Positions 28,590-37,462 of a DNA stretch of 64,000 nt are shown here, in pieces; position 1 is the first letter of the stretch; every line of letters starts with the position of its first letter. Below the pieces are notes generated by a model. That model did no database searches. It was not told the DNA's origin and was given only the letters and a program-made list of their open reading frames with translations. Made by a program: the position numbers and the translations under genes. The DNA is from Candidatus Binatia bacterium (GTDB lineage Bacteria > Desulfobacterota > Binatia > UBA12015): contig DATCMB010000021.1 of the NCBI GenBank assembly GCA_036563615.1, forward strand, positions 124,001 to 188,000. Reading direction: 5' to 3'.

Positions 28590-29822
28590 TCAGCGCGGCA
28601 GCCCGAGCACGCGCTCGCCGATGATGTTGCGCTGGATGTCCTTCGAGCCGGCCGCGATGGTCGACGCGAACGACAGCAGCCAGCGGAACACCCAGGTCTC
28701 GCGGACGCGCTTGCGCCGTCCGCCCAGCTCCTCCGACGGCGACTCCTCGGCGTCCCAGTCTAGGATCTGCGGGCCGAGGATCTCCATCGCGAGCCCGTGC
28801 ACGCGCTGCTGCAGCTCGGAGAAGAAGAGCCGGATCAGCGACGCCTCCGAGCTCGGCACGCCGGTGCGCGCCGTGCGGCTCACGCTGCGGTAGGTCATCG
28901 CGCGCAGCGCCTCGACTTCCGCGCGCAGCAGCGCCAGGCGGCGCGCGACGTCGTCGTCGTCAATCGCACGTTTCGTGCGCGCCGGGTCGCCCGCGGCCGC
29001 TCCGCCGAGCGGCGTGTGTCGCGCGAGCTCGATCAGCTCGTCGACCATGCGCGTCAAGCGCACCTGCTCGGAGAGGAACGCGGTGCCGCGCTCGAAGCTC
29101 AGCGTCGACATCGCGACCCGCCAGCCGTCGTTGATCTGGCCGACGACGTTGGCGCGCGGGATGCGAACCTCGTCGTAGAACACCTCGCAGAAGTCCTGAT
29201 GCCCGGCCATCGTGCGGATCGGACGGATCTCGATGCCCTTCGCGTCCATCGGGCAGATCACCCAGGTGATGCCCTTGTGCTTCGGCGCGTCGGGATCGGT
29301 GCGCACGAGCAGCTCCTGGAACTCGGCGATCTGCGCGAAGCTCGTCCAGATCTTCTGCCCGGTGACGACCAGGTGATCGCCGTCGATGACGGCGCGCGTC
29401 GAGAGTCCGGCGAGGTCCGAGCCTGCGCCGGGCTCCGAGAAGCCCTGACACCACACCGTCTCGCCGCGCAGGATGCGCGGCAGGTGATACGACTTCTGCT
29501 CCTCGTTGCCGCAGGCGATGAGCGTCGGTCCGCCGTGGTTCAGGCCGACGAACAGCGTCGAGGGCTCGTGTGCGCCGGCGCGCGCGAACTCCTCGTACCA
29601 GATGAGCTGCTCCATCAAGGACGCGCCGCGGCCGCCGTACTCCTTGGGCCACGAGATGCCCGCCCAGCCGGCCTCGTACATCTTGCGCTGCCAGGCGAGG
29701 TCGAAGTCGCGTCGAGCGAAGATGTCGTTCTCCGCCGGCGGATTGCTCGGCTTGTTGGCCTCGATCCACTCGCGAGCGCGCTCGCGGAAGCGCTCCTCCT
29801 CCGGCGTGAAGGTGATGTCCAT
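28590..29822 (-). CDS. Acyl-CoA dehydrogenase (large partner)
   Basis: A 410-residue acyl-CoA dehydrogenase: ISWPKEYGGRGASLMEQLIW, WCQGFSEPGAGSDLAGL (FAD/substrate loop), GQKIWTSFAQ, and C-terminal GSKDIQRNIIGERVLGLPR (typical of this subfamily). I set the start at ATG 29822 with a GGGATC-like ribosome-binding site; an ATG at 29834 is an alternative. It precedes the shorter partner gene and follows the luciferase-like gene, all co-directional, suggesting a lipid- or steroid-like catabolic unit. Confidence 0.86.
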   Translation of the reverse strand: MDITFTPEEERFRERAREWIEANKPSNPPAENDIFARRDFDLAWQRKMYEAGWAGISWPKEYGGRGASLMEQLIWYEEFARAGAHEPSTLFVGLNHGGPTLIACGNEEQKSYHLPRILRGETVWCQGFSEPGAGSDLAGLSTRAVIDGDHLVVTGQKIWTSFAQIAEFQELLVRTDPDAPKHKGITWVICPMDAKGIEIRPIRTMAGHQDFCEVFYDEVRIPRANVVGQINDGWRVAMSTLSFERGTAFLSEQVRLTRMVDELIELARHTPLGGAAAGDPARTKRAIDDDDVARRLALLRAEVEALRAMTYRSVSRTARTGVPSSEASLIRLFFSELQQRVHGLAMEILGPQILDWDAEESPSEELGGRRKRVRETWVFRWLLSFASTIAAGSKDIQRNIIGERVLGLPR

Positions 29823-29878
29823 CGCGGATCCCATTGCAGGGACGCGCCGGGCGGGCAAGCACCCGAGCCCGCGCGATC

Positions 29879-30778
29879 TCAGTCCGCGAATTCGGGGCGA
29901 ATCCGGCTCGCGAAGACCTCGAGCTGCTCGAGCAGGTGCGCGAGGCTGCGGCTCGGAAAGCGCAGGTTCATCGCGCTGGCGCCGATCGCGCGGTAGCGGC
30001 GCAGGAGCTCCGTCATCGCCTCGCGCTCGCCGGCGACGGTCGGGTCGAAGAGCTTCTCCGGCGAGAACACGAACTCGAACGGCTCGCCGCGCTCCTCGCG
30101 CTCCCGCCACGCGCGCCAGCCGCGCGCCTTCTCGAGCAGCGCGCCGAGCTCGTCGAGCGTCAAGTAGAACGGATCCCAGCCGTCGGCGAGCTCGAGCGCG
30201 CGGCGCAGCGAGCGCGGCGTCCGACCGCCGAGCCAGATCGGCATGCGGCGCTGCACGGCGGTCGGGTCGACGACGAAGCCCTCGATCGTGAAGTGCGTGC
30301 CGCGGTAGACCGGCTCGCGCTCGCCGAGCACGGCGCGCAGCGCGCGGATCGCGTCCTCGTAGCGCGCGCCGCGGCCCGCGAAGTCGACTCCGAGGAGATC
30401 GAACTCGGGCTCGAGGCTGCCGACGCCGACGCCGAGGATCAGCCGTCCGTTGCAGATCCGGTCGAGCGTGCCGTAGCGCTTCGCGACCGCGAGCGGGTGG
30501 TGGTACGGCAGCACGATCACGTGCGTCGCGAAGCGGATGCGCTCGGTGAACGCGGCGAGCCAGCCGAAGGTCGGCAGCGGATCGTAGTAGCGCGCGCCGC
30601 GCGTCGCGACGACCTCGCTCGGGATCGCGACGTGCTCGCTGCACGTCAGGTGGTGGAAGCCGAGGCGGTCGGCGGCGACCGCGATCTCGCGCAGCTCGTT
30701 CGGTCCGGCGTCGCGCTCCCAGGCGCCGTGCCCGGTCGGCGTCAGGGTGACGATCGGCGTCGTGAGTCCGAAGCGCAT
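29879..30778 (-). CDS. LLM class (luciferase-like) flavin/F420-dependent oxidoreductase
   Basis: A 299-residue TIM-barrel protein of the bacterial luciferase superfamily: MRFGLTTPIVTLTP start, LTCSEHVAIP, FATHVIVLPYHHPLAVAKRYGTLD and RLILGVGVGSLEPEF, then MPIWLGGRTPRSLRRALELADGW. The GVGVG and WLGG patterns are typical of F420-type LLM enzymes (TIGR03619-like). Cofactor (F420 or FMN) and substrate are unknown. Its divergent neighbour is an SDR 107 bases away, so both probably share a control region. Confidence 0.83.
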   Translation of the reverse strand: MRFGLTTPIVTLTPTGHGAWERDAGPNELREIAVAADRLGFHHLTCSEHVAIPSEVVATRGARYYDPLPTFGWLAAFTERIRFATHVIVLPYHHPLAVAKRYGTLDRICNGRLILGVGVGSLEPEFDLLGVDFAGRGARYEDAIRALRAVLGEREPVYRGTHFTIEGFVVDPTAVQRRMPIWLGGRTPRSLRRALELADGWDPFYLTLDELGALLEKARGWRAWREREERGEPFEFVFSPEKLFDPTVAGEREAMTELLRRYRAIGASAMNLRFPSRSLAHLLEQLEVFASRIRPEFAD

Positions 30779-30885
30779 GCCCCGCCTTATCGCCTCCACG
30801 CTCTCACGGCGAGCGAGTCGGCGACCTCGTGCGTGCCGCACGCGCACCGCGAGCACGCCGCGCGGGCCGCGTGATAAGGAGCCGC

Positions 30886-31812
30886 ATGCGCTACGACTCG
30901 GTCTTTCGCGCGGGCCTCTTCGCCGGGCAGACGCACATCGTCACCGGCGGCGGGAGCGGCATCGGTCGCTGCACGGCGCACGAGCTCGCGAGCCTCGGTG
31001 CGACGGTCGTGCTGGTCGGCCGCACGGAGGCGCGGCTCGCGCAGGTGAAGGACGAGATCACGGAGGACGGCGGGCGCGCGCTCACGTTCACGTGCGACAT
31101 CCGCGACGAGCCGCGCGTCCGCGAGGTGGTCGCGGCGACGCTCGCCGAGACCGGACGCATCGACGGCCTGGTCAACAACGCGGGCGGACAGTTCGCCGCA
31201 CCGCTCGCCGCGATCAGCCAGAAGGGCTGGGATGCGGTGGTGCGCAACAACCTGACCGGCGGCTTCCTGTTCGCGCGCGAGTGCTACACGCAGTGGATGA
31301 ACGAGCACGGCGGCGCGATCGTCAACGTGGTCGCCGACTTCTGGGGCAGCATGCCGGGCATGGGTCACTCGGGCGCGGCGCGCGCCGGCATGGTGAGCTT
31401 CACCGAGACCGCGGCCTACGAGTGGGCGGCGAGCGGCGTGCGCGTCAACGCGGTCGCGCCGGGCTGGATCGCGTCCTCCGGCATGCACACCTACCCGGAG
31501 TGGATGCGGCCGCACCTGAAGGTGCTGCACCGTGCGGTGCCGCTGCAGCGCCTCGGCACGGAGTCCGAGGTGTCGGCGGCGATCTGCTTCCTGCTCTCGC
31601 CGGCGGCGGCGTTCATCTCGGGCGCCGTGCTGCGCGTCGACGGCGCCGCGCCGACCGCGCGCCTCGCCTCGCCGCTGTCGGCGCTGTTGCCGGGCGCGTC
31701 CGAGAACGCCGCGCGCGGCGAGGGCACCTGGCCGCTGCAGCCGCACGAGCGCTCCCAGCCGTGGAACGGCTTCCACCGCGCCGGGCCGAGCAAGCTGTTC
31801 GCGGACGAGTAG
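30886..31812 (+). CDS. SDR-like protein lacking the Tyr/Lys pair
   Basis: A 308-residue SDR with TGGGSGIGRCTA, NNAGGQ and VNAVAPGW, closest in pattern to 2-enoyl-CoA/2,4-dienoyl-CoA reductases. The usual Ser becomes VVADF, and the usual Y-x3-K position reads HSGAAR, so Tyr is Ser and Lys is Arg. Other dienoyl-CoA-reductase relatives carry HSGAAK there. The ~45-residue C-terminal tail (WNGFHRAGPSKLFADE) is an extension. A strong AAGGAG precedes ATG 30886. It may use a different catalytic mechanism or be a binding protein; the next gene starts four bases after its stop. Confidence 0.8.
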   Translation: MRYDSVFRAGLFAGQTHIVTGGGSGIGRCTAHELASLGATVVLVGRTEARLAQVKDEITEDGGRALTFTCDIRDEPRVREVVAATLAETGRIDGLVNNAGGQFAAPLAAISQKGWDAVVRNNLTGGFLFARECYTQWMNEHGGAIVNVVADFWGSMPGMGHSGAARAGMVSFTETAAYEWAASGVRVNAVAPGWIASSGMHTYPEWMRPHLKVLHRAVPLQRLGTESEVSAAICFLLSPAAAFISGAVLRVDGAAPTARLASPLSALLPGASENAARGEGTWPLQPHERSQPWNGFHRAGPSKLFADE

Positions 31813-31816
31813 CCGG

Positions 31817-32701
31817 ATGGGAGCCTCGCCTCGAGGAGCGGCGCGGACGCTGCGCGAGCGACGTCCGACGCGCGAGCGCGGCGCCGCCGGCCTGCACTAC
31901 GACCCGGCGTTCGTCTCGCCCGACGAGCACGACGCGCTCGTGCGCTGGCTCGAGAAGCTGCACCCGATCTGGGAGAACCGCTTCACCGACCGCCACGCGG
32001 CCGCGACCGGCGTGCAGCGCCAGCTCCTGCGTCCGGTGTACTGGCTCGGCAGCTGGCAGTTCGCCTGCCTCGACTACTACCGGCCGCCCGCCGGCGTGCA
32101 CGACCGCGCCGTGCGCGCCGAGCCCTTCCCGCCGGTGCTCGCGCGCCTCGTGCGGCGCATCGAAGCGCTGACCCGCGCGATGTTCCGCCCGCCCGACCTG
32201 CCGCCGCGCTGGCGGCTCAACACCTGCCTGATCAACCTCTACGGCAGCGTGCTGCGCGACGGGAAGGCGGTCGACACGGCGCGCGTCGGCGAGCACCGCG
32301 ACTTCGAGCCCGGTCCGGTCGCGTCGATCTCGCTCGGCGAGCGCGCGCTCTTCCAATTCGTCACCCGCGGACGGCGCGGCGAGCCGTCGTCGGTCGTCAC
32401 GCAGCGCTGGCTCGACGACGGCTCGCTGCTGATCTTCGGCGGCGAGCAGTGGAAGAACCGCACGCTGCACCGCGTGCAGCGCGTCGACCGGCGTGCCGGC
32501 ATGCGCTTCCACTTCCCGGTCGAGGGCTTCGAGACGCGGCGGGTGAACTTCACGCTGCGCTTCGTGCCCGAGGAGCACGTCGTGCCGTTCGCGAAGCTCG
32601 CGCCGCAGGCGCGCGACGACGTGCGGCGCTACGTCGCCGAGCTCGCGAAGCACTCGTCGTTCTTCCGCCGCGAGCTCGAGCGCGAGACGCGCGCGGCGTG
32701 A
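31817..32701 (+). CDS. AlkB-like 2-oxoglutarate/Fe(II) dioxygenase
   Basis: A 294-residue protein with the double-stranded beta-helix dioxygenase residues: iron ligands His and Asp in GEHRDFEPGP, distal His in RTLHRVQRV, and the 2-oxoglutarate Arg in RRVNFTLRF. The shape resembles AlkB/ALKBH enzymes, which demethylate nucleic acids or proteins. A ~25-residue basic N-terminus precedes the fold. ATG 31817 lies 4 bases after the SDR stop, so both are one unit. Substrate unknown. Confidence 0.78.
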   Translation: MGASPRGAARTLRERRPTRERGAAGLHYDPAFVSPDEHDALVRWLEKLHPIWENRFTDRHAAATGVQRQLLRPVYWLGSWQFACLDYYRPPAGVHDRAVRAEPFPPVLARLVRRIEALTRAMFRPPDLPPRWRLNTCLINLYGSVLRDGKAVDTARVGEHRDFEPGPVASISLGERALFQFVTRGRRGEPSSVVTQRWLDDGSLLIFGGEQWKNRTLHRVQRVDRRAGMRFHFPVEGFETRRVNFTLRFVPEEHVVPFAKLAPQARDDVRRYVAELAKHSSFFRRELERETRAA

Positions 32702-32737
32702 GCACGCCGGCGCGCGTCTCGCGTCCGCAGAGCTTGG

Positions 32738-34111
32738 TCAGCAGGAGTAGATCCGCCGCAGCAGCTCCGGCAGCAGATCGTTCTCGTGGATGCGCTCCTG
32801 CGTCGTCTTGTCGCGATCGCGGAGCGTCACCGTGCCGTCCTCCATCGTCTGGTGGTCGACGGTGATGCCGAACGGCGTGCCGATCTCGTCTTGACGCCGG
32901 TAGCGGCGCCCGATCGAGCCCGCCTGGTCGTACTGCACGGGGAAGTGCGGACGCAGCTTGGCGTAGATCTCCTGCGCCTTCTCCGGGTGACCGCCCTTGC
33001 GCAGCAGCGGGAAGACCGCCGCCTTCACCGGCGCGAGCCGCGGGTGGAGACGCAGCACGACGCGCGTCTCGCCCTCGACCTCGTCCTCGTCGTAGGCGTC
33101 GACCAGGAAGGCGAGCGTCGCACGGTCGACGCCGGCCGCCGGCTCGATGACGTAGGGCACGAAGCGCTCGCGCGTCTCGTCGTCGAAGTACGACAGGTCC
33201 TTGCCGCTGTACTGCGAGTGCTGCTTGAGATCGAAGTCGCCGCGGTTCGCGATGCCCTCGAGCTCGGACCAGCCGAAGGGGAATTTGTACTCGACGTCGG
33301 CGCAGCCGCGCGCGTAGTGCGCGAGCTCGTCCGACGCGTGCTCGCGCAGGCGCAGGTTCTCCTTCTTGATGCCGAGGCGCAGGTACCAGTCGAAGCGCTC
33401 CTTCTTCCAGTACTCGTACCAGTGCTGGTCCTCGCCCGGCTTGACGAAGAACTCCATCTCCATCTGCTCGAACTCGCGCGTGCGGAAGAGGAAGTTGCCG
33501 GGCGTGATCTCGTTGCGGAACGACTTGCCGACCTGCGCGATGCCGAACGGCAGCTTCTTGCGCGCGGTGTCGAGGACGTTCGCGAAGTTGACGAACATGC
33601 CCTGCGCGGTCTCGGGACGCATGAAGACGACGTTCGCGTCCTCCTCGACCGGCCCCATGAACGTCTTGAACATCAGGTTGAACTGGCGCGCCTCGGTGAG
33701 CTCGCCGCCGCACTCGCCGGGGTGCGTCTTCGGCAGGACGCCGCCGTTCTCCTCGGCGAGGTGATCGGCGCGGAAGCGCATCTTGCACTTCTTGCAGTCG
33801 ACGAGCGGGTCGGTGAAGCCGGCGACGTGCCCCGACGCCTCCCACACGCGCGGGTGCATGAGGATCGAGCAGTCGAGCCCGACGACGTCGCCGCGCGCCC
33901 ACACCATGTCGCGCCACCACGCTTCCTTGACGTTGCGCTTGAGCTCGACGCCGATCGGACCGTAGTCCCAGCAGCTCGCGAGACCGCCGTAGATCTCGCT
34001 CGACGGGAAGACCAGGCCGCGACGCTTCGCGAGCGCGACGATGCGCTCCATCAGCCCCGCTTCGGATGCGGGGGTCGCCGCGGGCGACGCCTTCGATGCC
34101 TCCTGCGTCAT
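32738..34111 (-). CDS. glyQS: Glycyl-tRNA synthetase (single-chain type)
   Basis: A 457-residue class II synthetase of the alpha2 (archaeal/eukaryal-like) type: SSEIYGGLASCWDYGPIGVE, a zinc-like CKKCKMRFRADH, RPETAQGMFVNFANV (motif 2 region, RPETAQG), IAQVGKSFRNEITPGNF and a C-terminal anticodon-binding domain. It charges tRNA-Gly. Start ATG 34111; a short flexible Ala/Ser-rich N-terminus precedes the conserved part. Convergent with the AlkB-like gene, 36 bases apart. Confidence 0.95.
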   Translation of the reverse strand: MTQEASKASPAATPASEAGLMERIVALAKRRGLVFPSSEIYGGLASCWDYGPIGVELKRNVKEAWWRDMVWARGDVVGLDCSILMHPRVWEASGHVAGFTDPLVDCKKCKMRFRADHLAEENGGVLPKTHPGECGGELTEARQFNLMFKTFMGPVEEDANVVFMRPETAQGMFVNFANVLDTARKKLPFGIAQVGKSFRNEITPGNFLFRTREFEQMEMEFFVKPGEDQHWYEYWKKERFDWYLRLGIKKENLRLREHASDELAHYARGCADVEYKFPFGWSELEGIANRGDFDLKQHSQYSGKDLSYFDDETRERFVPYVIEPAAGVDRATLAFLVDAYDEDEVEGETRVVLRLHPRLAPVKAAVFPLLRKGGHPEKAQEIYAKLRPHFPVQYDQAGSIGRRYRRQDEIGTPFGITVDHQTMEDGTVTLRDRDKTTQERIHENDLLPELLRRIYSC

Positions 34112-34192
34112 GACGGATGAGCTCCTCGGATCAGCGGCGCGCGACCCGGACGTCCGCGTCTCGCGGCGTCCGCGCGCGCCGGCGCGAAACTT

Positions 34193-35320
34193 TCACGAGC
34201 TAGCACGCGACCCGGAGGCCGGCCAGGGAGCTCGTGCGAGCGTCGACCAGAGCGAGCCGGCGCCGTCTTCGGACTGGCGCCAGACGCCGATGCGATCGCC
34301 GAACACCGCGCCCAGGTAGACCACCGGCCCGACCTGCTGCGCCGAGGCGATCGCGCCGACCACCTCGCCGTCGTGCGCGAGCACCTGGTCGACGCTCAGC
34401 GTCTCCGGGTCGATCTCGAGCAGCGCCCACGGCGAGCGGCAGGCGCCGCCGCGCAGGCAGCCGAGGAACGCGAGGCTCGAGGTGTGGGTCGCGAGGTAGA
34501 GCGTGCCGTGCGTCGTCCAGCTCAGGTTGTCGGGCGCACCCGGCACCTCGACCTCCGTGCGCTCGCTGCCGTCGAGCCGGATGCGCACGAGCTTGCCGCT
34601 CCCGGTCTCGGCGTAGAAGAGCGTCTCGCCGTCGAACGACAGCGCGACCCCGTTCGCCGCGCTCGCCTCGGTGTTCGGCACGCGGCTCCAGCCCGCGCCG
34701 CGACGCCACAGCAGGACGTCGCCGGTCGCGAGGCCGAGCCCGACCTTCGCGTTCTCCCACAGCGAGTCCATCGACTTCAGGTAGTTGCTCACCACCACGC
34801 GGCCGTCCGGGCCGACCGCGACGTCGTTGCCCGAGGTGCCCGCGGGCAGCGGGATGCAGCCGCGCCACGCGAGCGTCGCCGCGTCGCCGCTGCCGCGAAG
34901 CGAGAAGATCTCGACCGACTCGCGTCCGCCGTGGTTGACGACGTAGAGGTCGTTGCGCGCGTCGACGAACACGCCGTGCGGATGGAACGTCTCCGGATCG
35001 GGCGGCGTGCAGCCCGGCTCACCGAGCGCGCCGTCGTTCTCGACGGTCGCCGTCGGCGACGGCCACAGCGTGCGCGGCGTGTCGGCGCCCGGTGTCAGAC
35101 CGGCGAGCGCTCCGCCCCCGCCCAAGAAGCGGAACTGGCTCACGACGAGCAGGTTCGACTGCGGCGCGTAGGCGACGTCCTCGGGGTTCTCGAAGCCGCA
35201 CACGCTGCCGAGCGGCTGCGCCTGGCTGCACGCGCCGCGCGGCTCGGCCGCGCACGCCGCGAGCCCCGCCGCGAGCAGCGCGGCGAGCAGCGGACGCACG
35301 ACGTCCCCGAGCGACGGCAT
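34193..35320 (-). CDS. SMP-30/PON-like beta-propeller lipoprotein
   Basis: A 375-residue secreted protein. The signal peptide carries a lipobox (AAGLAACA, Cys ~22), so it is probably an outer-membrane-anchored lipoprotein. The body is a beta-propeller of the SMP-30/gluconolactonase/strictosidine-synthase type, with repeats such as HPHGVFVDARNDLYVVNH, SGNDVAVGPDGRVVVSNY and PDNLSWTTHGTLYLATH; NDVAV and PDN carry likely metal-site Asn/Asp. Enzyme activity (lactonase, esterase) is possible but unproven. Located between glycyl-tRNA synthetase and the chemosensory cluster with no clear link. Confidence 0.75.
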   Translation of the reverse strand: MPSLGDVVRPLLAALLAAGLAACAAEPRGACSQAQPLGSVCGFENPEDVAYAPQSNLLVVSQFRFLGGGGALAGLTPGADTPRTLWPSPTATVENDGALGEPGCTPPDPETFHPHGVFVDARNDLYVVNHGGRESVEIFSLRGSGDAATLAWRGCIPLPAGTSGNDVAVGPDGRVVVSNYLKSMDSLWENAKVGLGLATGDVLLWRRGAGWSRVPNTEASAANGVALSFDGETLFYAETGSGKLVRIRLDGSERTEVEVPGAPDNLSWTTHGTLYLATHTSSLAFLGCLRGGACRSPWALLEIDPETLSVDQVLAHDGEVVGAIASAQQVGPVVYLGAVFGDRIGVWRQSEDGAGSLWSTLARAPWPASGSRASS

Positions 35321-35402
35321 GCACCCCTATCGATCGCGCGTCGCGGCTCCGCAAGCCCGAGCGTTCGACGTGCGTGGTGCTGCGGCTCCGACGTACTGCG
35401 GC

Positions 35403-37322
35403 TCAGTGCCGCCCGGCGAGCACCGCGCGCACGATGCGACGCACGTCCTCGTCGGTGAACGGACCGAGGAGCTGCGCCCGCTCGGCGTCCTCGCGCAGAC
35501 GCTCGTGGTCGAGCTGCGCGGGCAGCAGCAGGAGCAGCGGCAGGTTGCTCGTCTCCGGCTCGCGACGAAGCTGCGCCGCGAGCCCGAGCCCCTGCCCGTG
35601 CGGCAGCGCGAGGTCGATGACGATCGCGTCGGGACGGCGCACGATCTCGAGCAGGTCGAGCGCCTGACGCGTGTCGCACGCGACCGATCCCGCCGCGTCG
35701 ATCTCCTGCACCGCTTGACGGAGCGGCGCGAGCTCGCGCAGCTGCGCGCTGACGAAGACGATGCCGCCGAGCTTGCGTCCCACCGCGCGCTGCATCTGCT
35801 CGACGCAGCGCTTGGGGTCGATCGGCCGGCGCAGGAGGCTGCACCAGCCGAGCTCGAAGCCCGTGCCGGCGTCGGTCGTGCCGTAGACGATCCAGCGGTG
35901 CGCCGACCAGAGCTCCGAGTCGTTCTGCAGCGCCACGCCGAGCGACGCATCGAGCAGGTTCACGGCCGCGATCGAGGTCGTGGCGCTCGGCACGTCGCCC
36001 TCGCCGCTCCAGTACGCGGCACCGCTCGCCTCGGCGGTGTCGCGGACGAGCTCGCGCGCGTTGGCGTTCGAGTCGACGTGCAGCACCGCGTGCTCGAGCC
36101 GGACGTCGTCGACGACGGCGTCGAGCGACGACGCCTCCTCGACCTCGCCGAGATCGACCTCCTCGGGCTCCGGCGCCGCCTCGACCTCCGCACCCTGATC
36201 CTCGCCGTCCTGCTCCTCGAGCGCCGCGACCGCGGCCGCCGCGATGTCGCCGAGCTGCTCGTCGCCGTTCTCGGGCAGCTCGAGCGTCTCGAGGTCGTCG
36301 TCCTCCTCCGCCGCTGCGCCGTTCCAGCTCGTCGAGCCGTTGCCGTGCAGCGCGCTCGTCGTCGCGGCGCGCGACTCCTCGACGCGGCTTCGCACGAGCG
36401 CGATCTCGTCCTCGAGCTCGCGGATGCGCTGCTCGCGCTCGTCGATGGTCCGCGCCTGCAGCGCGCACAGCTCCTCGAGCTCGCGCAGGCGGCCGTCCTG
36501 CGGCGACGCGCCGGCGAGCTGCGCTTCGAGCTCCGCGATGCGGGCGCGCGCGCTCTCGGTCTCGGCGCGCAGCGCGGTCTCGGCGCTCGACGCGCGCTCC
36601 TGCCAGACGCGCTCGGCCTCGCGCGCTTCGGCCAGGCGCGCGGTCAGCTCCTCGATCTCGAAGAGGTAGCGCTCGACGTCGGCCGGCGCGGCGGCCGCGT
36701 CGTCGCGCTGCGCGGGACCGGAGCGCCCGCGTCCCGGCGAGAGCAGCAGCCCGAGCAACCGGAAGGTGACCGCGTGCGAGCGCAGCAGCGTCGCGTTCAG
36801 GCGCCCGGCGCGCGAGGCAAGGACCAGCACGCCGACCGGCTGCGCGAGATCGAACAGCGGCACGATCGCGGCGCACTCGATCTCGGGGCTGCCCTCGCGC
36901 AGGGCCGGCATGAGCGGCTCGCGCGTCGAGCGGTCGAGCAGCAGCACACGACGTTCCGTGAGCGCGCGCTGCACGAGCGATCCACCGATCGTCGCGAGCT
37001 CCGCGGGCGTCGTCTCGAGCAGCTCGCGCGCGTGATCGGGCAGACCACGCGCCGCGACGCACTGCGGATGGCGCGCCGGATCGAGCAGCACGAACGCGCC
37101 GGTTGCGACCTCGAAGCCCGCGAGCGCGACGTCGAGCAACGCCGACGCGCGCACCGCGACGTCGTCCGACGAAGCTTCGCTGCGCGCATCCGCGGCCAAG
37201 AGCTCGCGCAGCAGGCGCGTCGACAGAAAGCTCGCGGACTCGCGCAGCGCGCCAACGAAGCCACCCGTACGCGCGCCCTCCCCGAACGAACGCACGTCCC
37301 TGGTGCCGACCTCTGCGATCAA
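35403..37322 (-). CDS. GAF - coiled-coil - receiver protein of the chemosensory cluster
   Basis: A 639-residue multidomain protein. Residues ~50-215 look like a GAF-type sensor (FEVATGAFVLLDPARHP, then CAAIVPLFDLAQPVGVLVLA). Residues ~240-330 form a long coiled coil with E/R-rich heptads. An acidic linker (EEDDDLETLELPENGDEQ) follows. The last ~120 residues are a receiver-like domain with phospho-acceptor Asp in VIDLALPHGQG and a FTDEDV end. The Lys of classical receivers is not obvious. Start TTG 37322 is chosen because GGGGAGGGAAG precedes it; an upstream GTG at 37418 is possible. Divergent from the CheW-RR-CheW-MCP-CheA genes, it is probably an output or adaptor of the array. Confidence 0.75.
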   Translation of the reverse strand: MIAEVGTRDVRSFGEGARTGGFVGALRESASFLSTRLLRELLAADARSEASSDDVAVRASALLDVALAGFEVATGAFVLLDPARHPQCVAARGLPDHARELLETTPAELATIGGSLVQRALTERRVLLLDRSTREPLMPALREGSPEIECAAIVPLFDLAQPVGVLVLASRAGRLNATLLRSHAVTFRLLGLLLSPGRGRSGPAQRDDAAAAPADVERYLFEIEELTARLAEAREAERVWQERASSAETALRAETESARARIAELEAQLAGASPQDGRLRELEELCALQARTIDEREQRIRELEDEIALVRSRVEESRAATTSALHGNGSTSWNGAAAEEDDDLETLELPENGDEQLGDIAAAAVAALEEQDGEDQGAEVEAAPEPEEVDLGEVEEASSLDAVVDDVRLEHAVLHVDSNANARELVRDTAEASGAAYWSGEGDVPSATTSIAAVNLLDASLGVALQNDSELWSAHRWIVYGTTDAGTGFELGWCSLLRRPIDPKRCVEQMQRAVGRKLGGIVFVSAQLRELAPLRQAVQEIDAAGSVACDTRQALDLLEIVRRPDAIVIDLALPHGQGLGLAAQLRREPETSNLPLLLLLPAQLDHERLREDAERAQLLGPFTDEDVRRIVRAVLAGRH

Positions 37323-37462
37323 CGCACTTCCCTCCCCGTCCGTGCGGTCCCCCTCCGTACGTCGGACGTCGCGCGCCGCAACTTGATGGGGTCGCAAGCT
37401 CAAGTTCCGACCCCGCACCGTCGAAGCGAGAGCAGGCGCTGGGATCGTTGCGGGGACGGGGC
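37323..37462. promoter_or_regulatory. Divergent control region of the chemosensory cluster
   Basis: This 140-base divergent gap has a 7-base inverted repeat GGGGTCG/CGACCCC (37388-37394 and 37408-37414) flanking TCAAGTTC. TCAAGTTC (37400-37407), N12 and GTCGAAGC (37420-37427) resembles the flagellar sigma-28 (FliA) promoter pattern TCAAG/TAAAG-N11/12-GCCGATAA used for chemotaxis genes, matching four of the first five -10 bases. It would fire towards the CheW gene at 37463. No sigma-70 pair is obvious. The call is weak and rests on position. Confidence 0.3.
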
